Assembly (NCBI RefSeq): GCF_026314295.1
Contig: NZ_CP111108.1
Span: 1,054,001 to 1,118,000, forward strand
Origin: Caproicibacterium sp. BJN0003
GTDB taxonomy: Bacteria; Bacillota; Clostridia; Oscillospirales; Acutalibacteraceae
Direction: 5' to 3'
DNA: 64,000 nucleotides
How positions within the stretch are numbered: position 1 is the first letter of the stretch; every line of letters begins with the position of its first letter. Positions 8,240-16,803 of this stretch are shown piece by piece. Below the pieces are notes generated by a model that was given only the letters and a program-made list of their open reading frames with translations, was not told where the DNA came from and searched no databases. A program made the translations under genes and the position numbers.

Positions 8240-9520
8240 ATGCCCGAACTAGAACAGACGGCGCTTGGAAACGGGATTCGTTTTCTCGGCGTTCGGGATC
8301 CTAAATTTAAAACATTTCGTATTTCTGTGAACTTTTTTCTACCGATGAAGAAGAACCGCGCGGCTGCAACGGCAATGATTCCATTTTTGCTTAGCCGTGC
8401 CAGTCGTGAGTACCCGGATTTTTCTGCCATGAGTAAAAAAATGGCGGATCTTTACGGCTCGGTAGTGACCGCAGAAGCTTCTAAATTAGGAGATGCGCAG
8501 GTATTGACACTTTCTGCTGCCGGAATATCAGATCGCTATGCACTTTCGCAAGAGAAGATTTCTTATGAACTTGCGAATGTGCTTTGCGGGATGATCTTTG
8601 ATCCGCTGATCGAAAATGGTCTGTTCCCAAAAGATGGATTTGAGCAGGAAAAACGGCAGTCATTGGAACGTATGGATGCAGAGTATAACGACAAACGCAT
8701 GTATGCACTTTTGCAGTGCCAAAAGTTAATGTTTTCGGATGAGCCTGCTGGAATCGACCGCTTTGGAGGACGAAGTGCGGTAGAAGCACTTCGTCCGGAA
8801 GAACTTGTTCCAGCATGGAAAGAACTACTTCGCAACTCTAAAATTGAGCTGCTCTCTCTGGGAGATTGTGATTCACAGGCTGTTTGCAGCGGATTCCAAA
8901 AAGCATTTTCGGGGATTCATCGGGAACCGGAAACGTGTGATACGATTGTTAAGGCACCTTCCGAAAAAATTCTAGAAAAGACGGAAAAACAGAACGTTGC
9001 ACAGGGAAAACTTGTCATGGGATTCCGCTCTGCAATCAATCTGCAGTCTCCCAAGTGGCCTGCAATGGCTCTGATGAATACGGTTTTCGGCGGTTCTCCC
9101 AGCAGTAAATTGTTTCTGAATGTACGTGAAAGATTGAGCCTATGCTATTACTGCAGTTCCCTTTTTGATAGTATGAAGGGGGCAATGTTTGTTCAAAGTG
9201 GTGTCGAGACCAAAAATTTTGAAGCGGCACAAGCGGAGATTCAGCATCAGATGGATGAAATGAAGAAAGGAAATATTACCGAAGAGGAAATTTCTTCTGC
9301 AAAGCTCACGATGGAAAATTCCTATCGTACGGTGATGGATTCTCTCTGGTCTTTGGAAAACTGGTATGTAGGTCAAACGTATGCGCCAAAAATTAAGACG
9401 CCGTTAGAATATGCGGATCAGATTTCAAAAGTCAAGTCGGAAGAGATTGTCGAAGCGGCACAGAAGATACAGCCTGCTGCTGTCTATCGTTTGACGTCAT
9501 CTGAGGGGGCCAAGTCATGA
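8240..9520 (+). CDS. M16-family (insulinase-like) protein without the zinc motif, YmfF-like
   Basis: This 426-residue protein has the two-lobed M16 peptidase fold signature but no HXXEH zinc motif in its N-terminal half, so it is probably the non-catalytic partner. Such proteins pair with an active M16 subunit; in Bacillus the YmfF/YmfH pair is linked to 5-aminopentanol modification of elongation factor P. I chose ATG 8240 because GGAG at 8227-8230 is nine bases upstream. ATG 8231 directly abuts that site and TTG 8219 lies upstream of it. The stop overlaps the next start (ATGA), so the two subunits are translationally coupled. Confidence 0.85.
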   Translation: MPELEQTALGNGIRFLGVRDPKFKTFRISVNFFLPMKKNRAAATAMIPFLLSRASREYPDFSAMSKKMADLYGSVVTAEASKLGDAQVLTLSAAGISDRYALSQEKISYELANVLCGMIFDPLIENGLFPKDGFEQEKRQSLERMDAEYNDKRMYALLQCQKLMFSDEPAGIDRFGGRSAVEALRPEELVPAWKELLRNSKIELLSLGDCDSQAVCSGFQKAFSGIHREPETCDTIVKAPSEKILEKTEKQNVAQGKLVMGFRSAINLQSPKWPAMALMNTVFGGSPSSKLFLNVRERLSLCYYCSSLFDSMKGAMFVQSGVETKNFEAAQAEIQHQMDEMKKGNITEEEISSAKLTMENSYRTVMDSLWSLENWYVGQTYAPKIKTPLEYADQISKVKSEEIVEAAQKIQPAAVYRLTSSEGAKS

Positions 9521-10806
9521 ATTTGAGTGAATTAAAAGAAGTCCGCAGCGAGCGATTAGGCGATTGCTATTATGAAGGAAAACATCCTTCCGGGCTGCAG
9601 ATTTATTTATACCCGAAGAAGAAAAATGCTTCTACCTATGCGATTTTTGGGACACGGTATGGCTCAGTGGATACAAGATTCCGCCGTTCTGATGAGCAGG
9701 AAGAAAGTAAAGTCCCAGCAGGAATTGCACATTATCTGGAGCATAAGCTTTTTGAGAGCGAAGACGGGGACGCTTTTACTCGTTATGCAAAAACAGGCGC
9801 TTCGGCCAATGCATATACCTCTTTTGATGTGACCTGCTATCTGTTCTCCTGTACGGAGCATGTTTATGATTCGCTGGAGATTTTGCTGGATTTTGTCCAG
9901 TCTCCTTATTTTACGGAACAAACAGTCAAAAAAGAGCAGGGAATTATCGGGCAGGAAATCCGTATGTACGACGATGATCCGGATTGGCGTGTCCTCTTTA
10001 ATATGTTGGAGGCTATGTATCAGAATCATCCGGTTAAGGTGGATATTGCAGGAACAGTAGAGAGTATTGCTAAAATCACGCCTGAATTGCTTTATCGGTG
10101 CTACCATACTTTTTATAATTTGAATAATATGGTGCTTTGCGTGGTTGGTAATATTGATCCGCAGAAAGTGCTTGATCTCTGTGATAAAATGCTGAAACCG
10201 AGCAAAGCGGTAACAGTAGACCGGATTTTTGAGCCGGAACCGGAAACAGTGCTGAAATCCCGTATAGAGCAAAGCCTTAGTGTGGCTTCTCCACTTTTCA
10301 GCCTCGGCTTTAAAGAAAAAGCGGAAAGACGCGCAACGACAAAAGAGATGGCAGAAACCAGTATTCTGCTGTCACTTTTAGCCGACGATTCCTCCCCACT
10401 TTTTAGAAGACTTTTGGATGCCTCCCTCATTAACGAGAGCAGCTTTGGATATGAGAATTTTGAAGGACCCGGTTATGCCTGCGTTATCTTTTCCGGAGAA
10501 TCAAAAGATCCGGATGCTGTCCAAAAGGAAATCTTAAAAGAACTCGAAAGCTATCGTAAAAATGGTGTTTCTGATGAAGCATTTGAGCGTGCGAAGAAAA
10601 CAGTATACGGAAAAAATGTGTCCTCGTTTAACAGTGTCGAAAGTATTGCGAATGCGATGGCTTCATTTTCATTTGCAGACCGTTCTTTGTTTGCGTATGT
10701 AGATGCAATTGCAAATGCGACAAAAGAAGAAGTATTGTCTCGTTTGAATACGCAGCTGCTGCCGGAAAATCGTGTCCTTTCGATCATCCATCCGGAGAAA
10801 GCTTAA
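9517..10806 (+). CDS. M16-family zinc metallopeptidase, YmfH-like
   Basis: This 429-residue protein carries the inverted zinc motif HYLEH (His72, Glu75, His76), followed by the downstream acidic helix typical of the family. It is thus the catalytic partner of the preceding zinc-less protein. M16 enzymes of this size work as heterodimers that degrade or process peptides. The YmfF/YmfH pair of Bacillus is associated with EF-P aminopentanol modification. The third Bacillus gene, ymfI, is not next to them here. Translation is coupled to the upstream gene by an ATGA overlap. Confidence 0.88.
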   Translation: MNLSELKEVRSERLGDCYYEGKHPSGLQIYLYPKKKNASTYAIFGTRYGSVDTRFRRSDEQEESKVPAGIAHYLEHKLFESEDGDAFTRYAKTGASANAYTSFDVTCYLFSCTEHVYDSLEILLDFVQSPYFTEQTVKKEQGIIGQEIRMYDDDPDWRVLFNMLEAMYQNHPVKVDIAGTVESIAKITPELLYRCYHTFYNLNNMVLCVVGNIDPQKVLDLCDKMLKPSKAVTVDRIFEPEPETVLKSRIEQSLSVASPLFSLGFKEKAERRATTKEMAETSILLSLLADDSSPLFRRLLDASLINESSFGYENFEGPGYACVIFSGESKDPDAVQKEILKELESYRKNGVSDEAFERAKKTVYGKNVSSFNSVESIANAMASFSFADRSLFAYVDAIANATKEEVLSRLNTQLLPENRVLSIIHPEKA

Positions 10807-10851
10807 AGCTTTTTTCGGGTTACATAGAACTGAAAAAGGTGGAACAATATC

Positions 10852-11910
10852 ATGCAGATTATACACAATGTTACTTTTCCAAAGATGGGAATCACGTTGC
10901 AGGTCAATGAAATTGCTTTTACGATCGGTTCCAAGCCGATTTATTGGTATGGAATTATTATTGCGACTGGATTGATTCTGGCAATTTTATATACAATGAA
11001 AAGCTGCAAAAAATTTCATGTCAATTCTGATCATCTGATTGACTGTATTCTTGTCGGTGTGATCGGTGGTGTGATTGGAGCAAGGGCATATTATGTTATT
11101 TTTTATCCAGGGGATAAATACATAAAAGATCCCTCTCAGATTTTTCATATCTGGGAAGGCGGATTGGGCATTTATGGCGGTATCATCGTAGGACTTCTGT
11201 GCGGGGCTTTGATGGCAAAGCATCATAAGATGAGCGTCCCTGCCGTATTGGATCTTGCTTCTATGGGCTTTTTGATTGGACAATGTATTGGCCGTTGGGG
11301 CAATTTTATCAATCAGGAAGCTTTTGGCATCGAAACAAATCTGCCGTGGGGAATGCAGAGCGATATGACAAGAGCATTTGCTCCCAATCCGGTGCATCCG
11401 TGCTTCCTTTATGAATCATTGTGGTGCCTGATTGGATTTTTGCTGCTTCATTTCTTTAGCCGCAAATTGCGTCGTTATGATGGACAAGTATTTTTGTTGT
11501 ATTCGTGCTGGTATGGACTAGGTAGATTCTTTATAGAGGGCCTGCGCACCGATAGCCTCCTTTTACCCATTGTTCCGTTGCGTGTTTCGCAAGTTGTAGC
11601 TGCTGCTGCAGTTCTGGTGTCTATTATTTTGCTGATCGTTTTTCGAAACAGAACAACCCTTTCCGGCTGTGGCGCTCCGGAAGTCGTTTCTTTAAATCAT
11701 CTGGTCGACGAAATTCCGGAAGATATGATTGAGTCTGAAACAGAACAAAATGCGTCATCAGAAACTGTTAAGGATGAAAAATCGGAAACAGAAACAGTAG
11801 AAACGAAAGAATCAGTCCAAACAACGGATTCAGATAAGCAGGAAGATTCCGCTTCTGAAGTAACTAATCAACCTACACAGCAAACGGATGAACCGCAAAA
11901 GAAGGAATAA
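10852..11910 (+). CDS. lgt: Prolipoprotein diacylglyceryl transferase with an acidic C-terminal tail
   Basis: Lgt transfers diacylglycerol from phosphatidylglycerol to the lipobox Cys of prolipoproteins at the membrane. The 352-residue protein has about seven hydrophobic segments. It contains the GGLGIYGG stretch and the signature GRWGNFINQEAFG with its essential Arg and Asn, followed by the HPCFLYES and GLGRFFIEGLR segments. The catalytic core ends near residue 270. The remaining 80 residues are rich in Glu, Thr, Ser and Lys and look disordered, an extension absent from the shortest members. At least one client is in the window: the zinc-binding lipoprotein at 32005. Confidence 0.95.
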   Translation: MQIIHNVTFPKMGITLQVNEIAFTIGSKPIYWYGIIIATGLILAILYTMKSCKKFHVNSDHLIDCILVGVIGGVIGARAYYVIFYPGDKYIKDPSQIFHIWEGGLGIYGGIIVGLLCGALMAKHHKMSVPAVLDLASMGFLIGQCIGRWGNFINQEAFGIETNLPWGMQSDMTRAFAPNPVHPCFLYESLWCLIGFLLLHFFSRKLRRYDGQVFLLYSCWYGLGRFFIEGLRTDSLLLPIVPLRVSQVVAAAAVLVSIILLIVFRNRTTLSGCGAPEVVSLNHLVDEIPEDMIESETEQNASSETVKDEKSETETVETKESVQTTDSDKQEDSASEVTNQPTQQTDEPQKKE

Positions 11911-11923
11911 AGGAGAAGCCATT

Positions 11924-12772
11924 ATGGGAAAACGAATTGATGGAAAAGCAATCGCTGCAGAACTGCGAGCGCAGGTAGCTCTTGAAACAGTTGCGATAAA
12001 AAAGCAGGGAATAGAACCATCTTTGGCGGTTGTAATTGTCGGGGATGACCCGGCTTCTCGCACTTATGTGAATAATAAGAAAAAAGCCTGTGCCGAAGTA
12101 GGAATCCGCAGCCTCGAATTTGCACTTCCAAAAGAAACTTCGCAGAAAGAATTGGAAGAATTGGTGCAGCGTTTAAATAAGGATCCGGATGTTGATGGAA
12201 TTCTTGTGCAGTCCCCGCTGCCAAAAGGGTTGGATGAAAAAGCGATCGTTAACGAGATCAATCCACAGAAAGATGTAGATGCTTTTCATCCAGTCAATGT
12301 AGGACATATCATGATTGGTGATTACAAATTGCTTCCTTGTACGCCGGCGGGTATTATGGAGCTTTTGCGCCATGAAAATATTTCCGTAGAGGGAAAACAG
12401 TGTGTGGTGATCGGTCGAAGCAACATTGTTGGAAAACCGATGGCGATGCTTTTAATGCATGCAAACGGAACCGTAACCATTTGTCACAGTAAAACGAAAA
12501 ATTTAAAAGAGATCTGTAAGCAGGCGGATATCTTGGTGGCGGCAGTTGGCAAAACAAAATTTGTTACAAAAGAAATGGTCAAGCCGGGCGCAGTTGTGAT
12601 TGATGTCGGAATGGATCGTGACGAAAACGGAAAACTTTGCGGGGACGTTGATTATGAAGCAGTGGAGCCGATTGCGTCTGCAATTACACCGGTTCCCGGA
12701 GGGGTTGGTCCCATGACGATTGCGATGCTGCTTAAAAACACGCTGACAGCTTCTAAACAGCGCCGCGGTTGA
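11924..12772 (+). CDS. folD: Methylenetetrahydrofolate dehydrogenase / methenyltetrahydrofolate cyclohydrolase
   Basis: This bifunctional cytosolic enzyme interconverts 5,10-methylene- and 10-formyl-tetrahydrofolate. The 282-residue protein has the folate-site YVNNKKK (catalytic Lys), DGILVQSPLP, the NAD(P)-binding GRSNIVGKP and the C-terminal PVPGGVGPMT. I chose ATG 11924, preceded by AAAGGAG at 11909-11914. An upstream in-frame ATG lies inside lgt and would add residues foreign to the family. It supplies one-carbon units; a 5-formyl-THF cyclo-ligase is encoded at 46050. Confidence 0.95.
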   Translation: MGKRIDGKAIAAELRAQVALETVAIKKQGIEPSLAVVIVGDDPASRTYVNNKKKACAEVGIRSLEFALPKETSQKELEELVQRLNKDPDVDGILVQSPLPKGLDEKAIVNEINPQKDVDAFHPVNVGHIMIGDYKLLPCTPAGIMELLRHENISVEGKQCVVIGRSNIVGKPMAMLLMHANGTVTICHSKTKNLKEICKQADILVAAVGKTKFVTKEMVKPGAVVIDVGMDRDENGKLCGDVDYEAVEPIASAITPVPGGVGPMTIAMLLKNTLTASKQRRG

Positions 12773-12829
12773 TAGCAATGAAATGCAAATTGGAAAAATG
12801 TTTTCGAAAAGGAATTGAGGTTTTAAAGA

Positions 12830-14689
12830 ATGGCAAACCTGTTGGATAAGATTGATTCACCGGCAGATCTGCAGTCTCTTACAAATGAGGAACTGGAGCA
12901 GCTCTGCGCAGAGATTCGGCAAAAAATTATAAAAATAGTTTCTGCAAACGGCGGACATCTTGCCTCCAATCTTGGTACAGTGGAACTAACGGTAGCACTG
13001 GAGAAAGTTTTCGGTAAGCCGGAGGATCGAATTGTCTGGGATGTTGGACATCAGGCTTATACCCATAAAATTTTAACCGGACGGAGAGAAGCAATCTCTA
13101 CGATTCGTACGAAAGGTGGAATTTCCGGATTTCCCAATCGACAAGAAAGCCCGTGGGATGCATTTACAGCAGGACATAGCAGTACTTCTATTTCTGCAGC
13201 CCTTGGAATTGCAGAAGCGAAGGCAATTCGCGGAGAAACTGGGCATGTAGTTGCCGTGATCGGCGATGGCGCATTGACCGGCGGCCTTGCCTATGAAGGG
13301 TTAAATAATGCGGGAAGGTTTCACAAGAATTTTATTGTGATTTTAAACGACAATAAAATGTCTATTTCGCATAATGTGGGTGGTATTGCGCGCTATCTTG
13401 CACATATGCGCACAAAACCGGCTTATCTAAAAGCAAAGAGCGATGTGGAATCAACGCTCCACCATATCCCGATGGTGGGAGATCCAATGAGCAATATTAT
13501 AAAAAAGTCGAAAGCTGTTTTGAAGCAGCTTCTTTATAACAGCACTTTATTTGAGGACCTTGGCCTTTTCTATTATGGGCCGTATGATGGTCATGATCTG
13601 CCTCAGCTGATCGAAATTCTGCAGAATGCAAAACAGATTGACCACCCGATGCTGATTCATGTGCTTACGGAAAAAGGGCGCGGATATGCGTTTGCAGAAA
13701 AGAATCCGGGCGCTTTTCACGGCGTTTCAAAATTTGATGTCAAAACCGGAAAGTCTGTTCATCCGGGAGGAGAAAATTTCAGCTCTGTTTTTGGTATGCA
13801 GATCTGCAAATTGGCGCGTGAAGATCCAAAAATTTGTGCGGTAACAGCAGCAATGAGAAGCGGTACTTGTTTGGAAGCTTTTTCTCATGAATTTCCGGAG
13901 CGCTTTTTCGATGTCGGAATCGCTGAAGAACATGCAATTACTTTTTCAGGAGGACTTTCCAGTGCAGGAATGCTTCCTGTTTGTGCAATCTATTCCACGT
14001 TTTTGCAGAGAAGCTATGATCAGCTCATTCACGATGCAGCGCTTCAGCGCTTAAAATTGGTCATTGCAGTCGACCGTGCGGGCGTTGTGGGAGAAGATGG
14101 AGAAACACATCAGGGAATCATGGATGCAGCTTTTCTCAATACGATTCCAGAGATTACTGTTTATTCCCCCGCTTATTATGAAGAGCTTTGTATGGATCTT
14201 CAAAAGGCACTTTATGAAGATCAAAATGTTGTTGCCGTCCGTTATCCGCGCGGCTGCCAGCTTTTTAAGCCGTTTGATTTTATTCCCGATGGAATGCCAT
14301 ATCAGACTTATGGAGAAAAGAGTGCACCTTTGCTTTTGGTAACTTATGGCCGTTTATTTTCCTATGCTTGTAAAGCAAAGACTCTTTTAAAAGAAAAGAA
14401 TATAAAAATTTCTATTTTAAAATTGAATCGGATCAAGCCGATTGACGAAAAGGCAATTTCTTTTGCATCTGCTTACGAAAAGATTTTCTTTTTTGAAGAG
14501 GGTATGGAAGAAGGCGGCATCGGAGAACATTTTTTGCGGATGTTGAAGCAGGAAAATTTTAAAGGCAACTATTATCTGCGCGGGATTCATGATTTTGTGC
14601 CGCATGCAACGGTTGATCAGGCACTGAAAGAATTACTTTTAGATGCAGACGGAATGTGTCAAATGATTTTAACGGAGACTTTAAATTGA
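12830..14689 (+). CDS. dxs: 1-deoxy-D-xylulose-5-phosphate synthase
   Basis: Dxs condenses pyruvate and glyceraldehyde-3-phosphate, using thiamine diphosphate, in the first step of the MEP isoprenoid pathway. The 619-residue protein has the family length, an early DVGHQAY segment, the TPP motif GDGALTGGLAYEGLNN, and the transketolase-like Pyr domain with DVGIAEEHA and DRAGVVGEDGETHQG. It heads a classic clostridial string with tlyA, nadK, argR and recN. It has only a weak GAGG ribosome site. Confidence 0.95.
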   Translation: MANLLDKIDSPADLQSLTNEELEQLCAEIRQKIIKIVSANGGHLASNLGTVELTVALEKVFGKPEDRIVWDVGHQAYTHKILTGRREAISTIRTKGGISGFPNRQESPWDAFTAGHSSTSISAALGIAEAKAIRGETGHVVAVIGDGALTGGLAYEGLNNAGRFHKNFIVILNDNKMSISHNVGGIARYLAHMRTKPAYLKAKSDVESTLHHIPMVGDPMSNIIKKSKAVLKQLLYNSTLFEDLGLFYYGPYDGHDLPQLIEILQNAKQIDHPMLIHVLTEKGRGYAFAEKNPGAFHGVSKFDVKTGKSVHPGGENFSSVFGMQICKLAREDPKICAVTAAMRSGTCLEAFSHEFPERFFDVGIAEEHAITFSGGLSSAGMLPVCAIYSTFLQRSYDQLIHDAALQRLKLVIAVDRAGVVGEDGETHQGIMDAAFLNTIPEITVYSPAYYEELCMDLQKALYEDQNVVAVRYPRGCQLFKPFDFIPDGMPYQTYGEKSAPLLLVTYGRLFSYACKAKTLLKEKNIKISILKLNRIKPIDEKAISFASAYEKIFFFEEGMEEGGIGEHFLRMLKQENFKGNYYLRGIHDFVPHATVDQALKELLLDADGMCQMILTETLN

Positions 14690-15498
14690 TAGAGAAAAAA
14701 AGACTAGATATTCTTCTGGTGGAACAGGGCTACTTTGAAAGTCGAGAAAAAGCGAAAGCCATTATTATGGCTGGAGATGTTTATATTGATCATCAAAAAT
14801 TTGATAAGCCGGGGACGATGCTGCCGGTGGGCACAGAAATTGAAGTGCGCAGCACAGGCCCAAAATATGTCAGCCGTGGTGGATTGAAGCTTGAAAAGGC
14901 GATGCAGCTTTTTCCAATTTCTTTAAAAGCAAAAACGACCATGGATATTGGGGCAAGTACCGGCGGATTTACAGACTGCATGCTGCAAAACGGTGCAAAG
15001 AAGGTTTATTCTGTCGATGTGGGGTATGGCCAGCTGGCGTGGAAGCTCAGAAATGATGAGCGTGTCGTCAATCTGGAGCGGACAAACGTCCGTTATCTTA
15101 CAAAAGAGCAGGTTTCAGAACCAATTGATTTTTTTAGCGTTGATGTTTCCTTTATTTCTTTGCGTTTGGTTTTGCCGGTGGCACGGGAGTTTTTGGCGCC
15201 CAGTGGTCAGGCGGTTTGTTTGATTAAGCCGCAGTTCGAAGCTGGAAGAGAAAAAGTCGGGAAAAAGGGAGTCGTCCGCGATCGAGCCGTGCATGAAGAA
15301 GTCATTCGAACAATTTCTGATTTTGTTTTGACCATTGGGTTCTCTATTTTGGGAATTACTTTTTCACCGGTAAAAGGGCCGGAAGGGAATATTGAATATT
15401 TAATTTATTTGCAAAAATCAGATACACCTACCAGCATTCAATTTGATCCGAAAGCTTTAGTAGAGGAATCTCATCTTTGCCTAAACGGAGGAAAGTAA
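14686..15498 (+). CDS. tlyA: TlyA-family 2'-O-ribose rRNA methyltransferase (S4 plus FtsJ domains)
   Basis: The 270-residue protein joins an N-terminal S4 RNA-binding domain (about residues 4-65: KRLDILLVEQGYF, then VYIDHQ and VSRGGLKLE) to an FtsJ-type Rossmann methyltransferase. The latter shows DIGASTGGFTDCML as the SAM-binding loop, VDVSFISL, and KPQFEAGR. TlyA homologues methylate 16S/23S rRNA ribose; some were named haemolysins. I place the start at TTG 14686, overlapping the dxs stop (TTGA) with GGAG eight bases upstream. A longer upstream start would lie within dxs. Confidence 0.92.
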   Translation: MIEKKRLDILLVEQGYFESREKAKAIIMAGDVYIDHQKFDKPGTMLPVGTEIEVRSTGPKYVSRGGLKLEKAMQLFPISLKAKTTMDIGASTGGFTDCMLQNGAKKVYSVDVGYGQLAWKLRNDERVVNLERTNVRYLTKEQVSEPIDFFSVDVSFISLRLVLPVAREFLAPSGQAVCLIKPQFEAGREKVGKKGVVRDRAVHEEVIRTISDFVLTIGFSILGITFSPVKGPEGNIEYLIYLQKSDTPTSIQFDPKALVEESHLCLNGGK

Positions 15499-15499
15499 C

Positions 15500-16348
15500 A
15501 TGAAGATTGCGGTTGTACCGAATTTAAATCGTTCTCTTGCAAGATCTGTTACTCATAGAATTCTTATGCAGCTGCATGCTCTTGGACAAGAAATCTTTAT
15601 GGACGAGATTTACCGTAAAGAAGGATTTGAAGCCGATGCATTCTGGGAAAGCCATGCCGGATTAATGAATGCCTGTGACTTGATCCTCGCAGTTGGTGGG
15701 GATGGAACGATTATTCACCAGGCACGACACGCAGCAGAAGAGCGAAAACCGATTCTTGGAATCAATACGGGGCGTCTTGGATTTGTTGCCGGGTTAGAAG
15801 CGTCTGAGATTTCTTTTTTATCAAAGCTTGTAGAAGGGGATTATAAGCTTGAAAATCGCATGATGCTTCGTGCTTCCTATGAAAAAGAAGGAAAAAAGTA
15901 TTATATGGATGCCTTAAATGACATTGTAATTTACCGGGGACCAAAAATCTTGGATTTTGAAGTCAGTCTTTCAGACCGAGAGATGAGCAGTTATCGGGCG
16001 GATGGGCTAATTTGTTCTACGCCGACCGGGAGTACCGCTTATTCGCTGGCTGCAGGGGGACCTGTGATTGATCCGGAAATGCGGTGTATTCTTCTGACGC
16101 CGGTATGCCCACATTCTTTATTAACGCGTCCTGTGCTCTTTTCGGAACATGCATGTTTGCAGGTGAAAGTTTCTTCTGCGGTAAATAGCAGTGCTCAACT
16201 GACAGCTGATGGTGATGATCCAATACAGTTGGAAGAAGGACAGAGCATTACCGTTACAAAGTCTCCATTATCAGTTCGTCTGATTAATTTAAAACGCAGT
16301 AATTTTTACGAAGTGGTCAATGCCAAATTAGGAGAGAGGAGAAATTAA
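15500..16348 (+). CDS. nadK: NAD kinase
   Basis: NadK phosphorylates NAD to NADP in the cytosol. The 282-residue protein shows the ATP/NAD-site GGDGT (in AVGGDGTIIHQ), NTGRLGF, and STPTGSTAYSLAAGGP, all diagnostic. It starts directly after tlyA (one base gap) and is followed by argR one base later, so the cluster is probably one transcript. Confidence 0.95.
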   Translation: MKIAVVPNLNRSLARSVTHRILMQLHALGQEIFMDEIYRKEGFEADAFWESHAGLMNACDLILAVGGDGTIIHQARHAAEERKPILGINTGRLGFVAGLEASEISFLSKLVEGDYKLENRMMLRASYEKEGKKYYMDALNDIVIYRGPKILDFEVSLSDREMSSYRADGLICSTPTGSTAYSLAAGGPVIDPEMRCILLTPVCPHSLLTRPVLFSEHACLQVKVSSAVNSSAQLTADGDDPIQLEEGQSITVTKSPLSVRLINLKRSNFYEVVNAKLGERRN

Positions 16349-16349
16349 A

Positions 16350-16799
16350 ATGAAATCTCGGCGACACGCAAAAATATTGGAATTAATCACGCAGTATGAT
16401 ATTGATACACAGGAAGAATTGCTTCGACGATTGAGGGAAGATGGATTCGATGTGACACAAGCGACAGTTTCCCGCGATATCAAGGAATTGCGCCTTGTAA
16501 AAATTCTTTTGCACGATGGAAAATATAAATATTCAACCGGAAAAACCGGCGGTAAGGATATTTCTGCAAAATTTTATTCTTTGATGTCTGATGCCGTTAT
16601 TTCGGTGCAGTCTGCAGGAAATGTGGTTGTCATAAAATCGCTTTCCGGGATGGCTCAAGCAATTTGCGCGGCGATGGATGCCATGCATTGGGATTCAGTT
16701 GTGGGTACGCTTGCAGGAGACGATACGATTTTTGTAATTGCAAGAGACGATCATAGTGCACAGCTTCTGATGAACGATCTGAAGAAGACAATGGGGTGA
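16350..16799 (+). CDS. argR: Arginine repressor ArgR
   Basis: The 149-residue protein has an N-terminal winged helix (SRRHAKILELI, then the recognition region TQATVSRDIKELRLV). Its C-terminal hexamerisation and arginine-binding domain includes GTLAGDDTIFVI. ArgR senses arginine and represses arginine synthesis. No arg genes lie in the window; its place between nadK and recN is the usual clostridial one. Confidence 0.95.
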   Translation: MKSRRHAKILELITQYDIDTQEELLRRLREDGFDVTQATVSRDIKELRLVKILLHDGKYKYSTGKTGGKDISAKFYSLMSDAVISVQSAGNVVVIKSLSGMAQAICAAMDAMHWDSVVGTLAGDDTIFVIARDDHSAQLLMNDLKKTMG

Positions 16800-16803
16800 G
16801 GGT

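Noticed and set aside
9664-10272. Open frame of 202 codons opposite the YmfH-like gene
   Set aside because: It is antisense to a well-supported metallopeptidase gene, with no start signals of its own.
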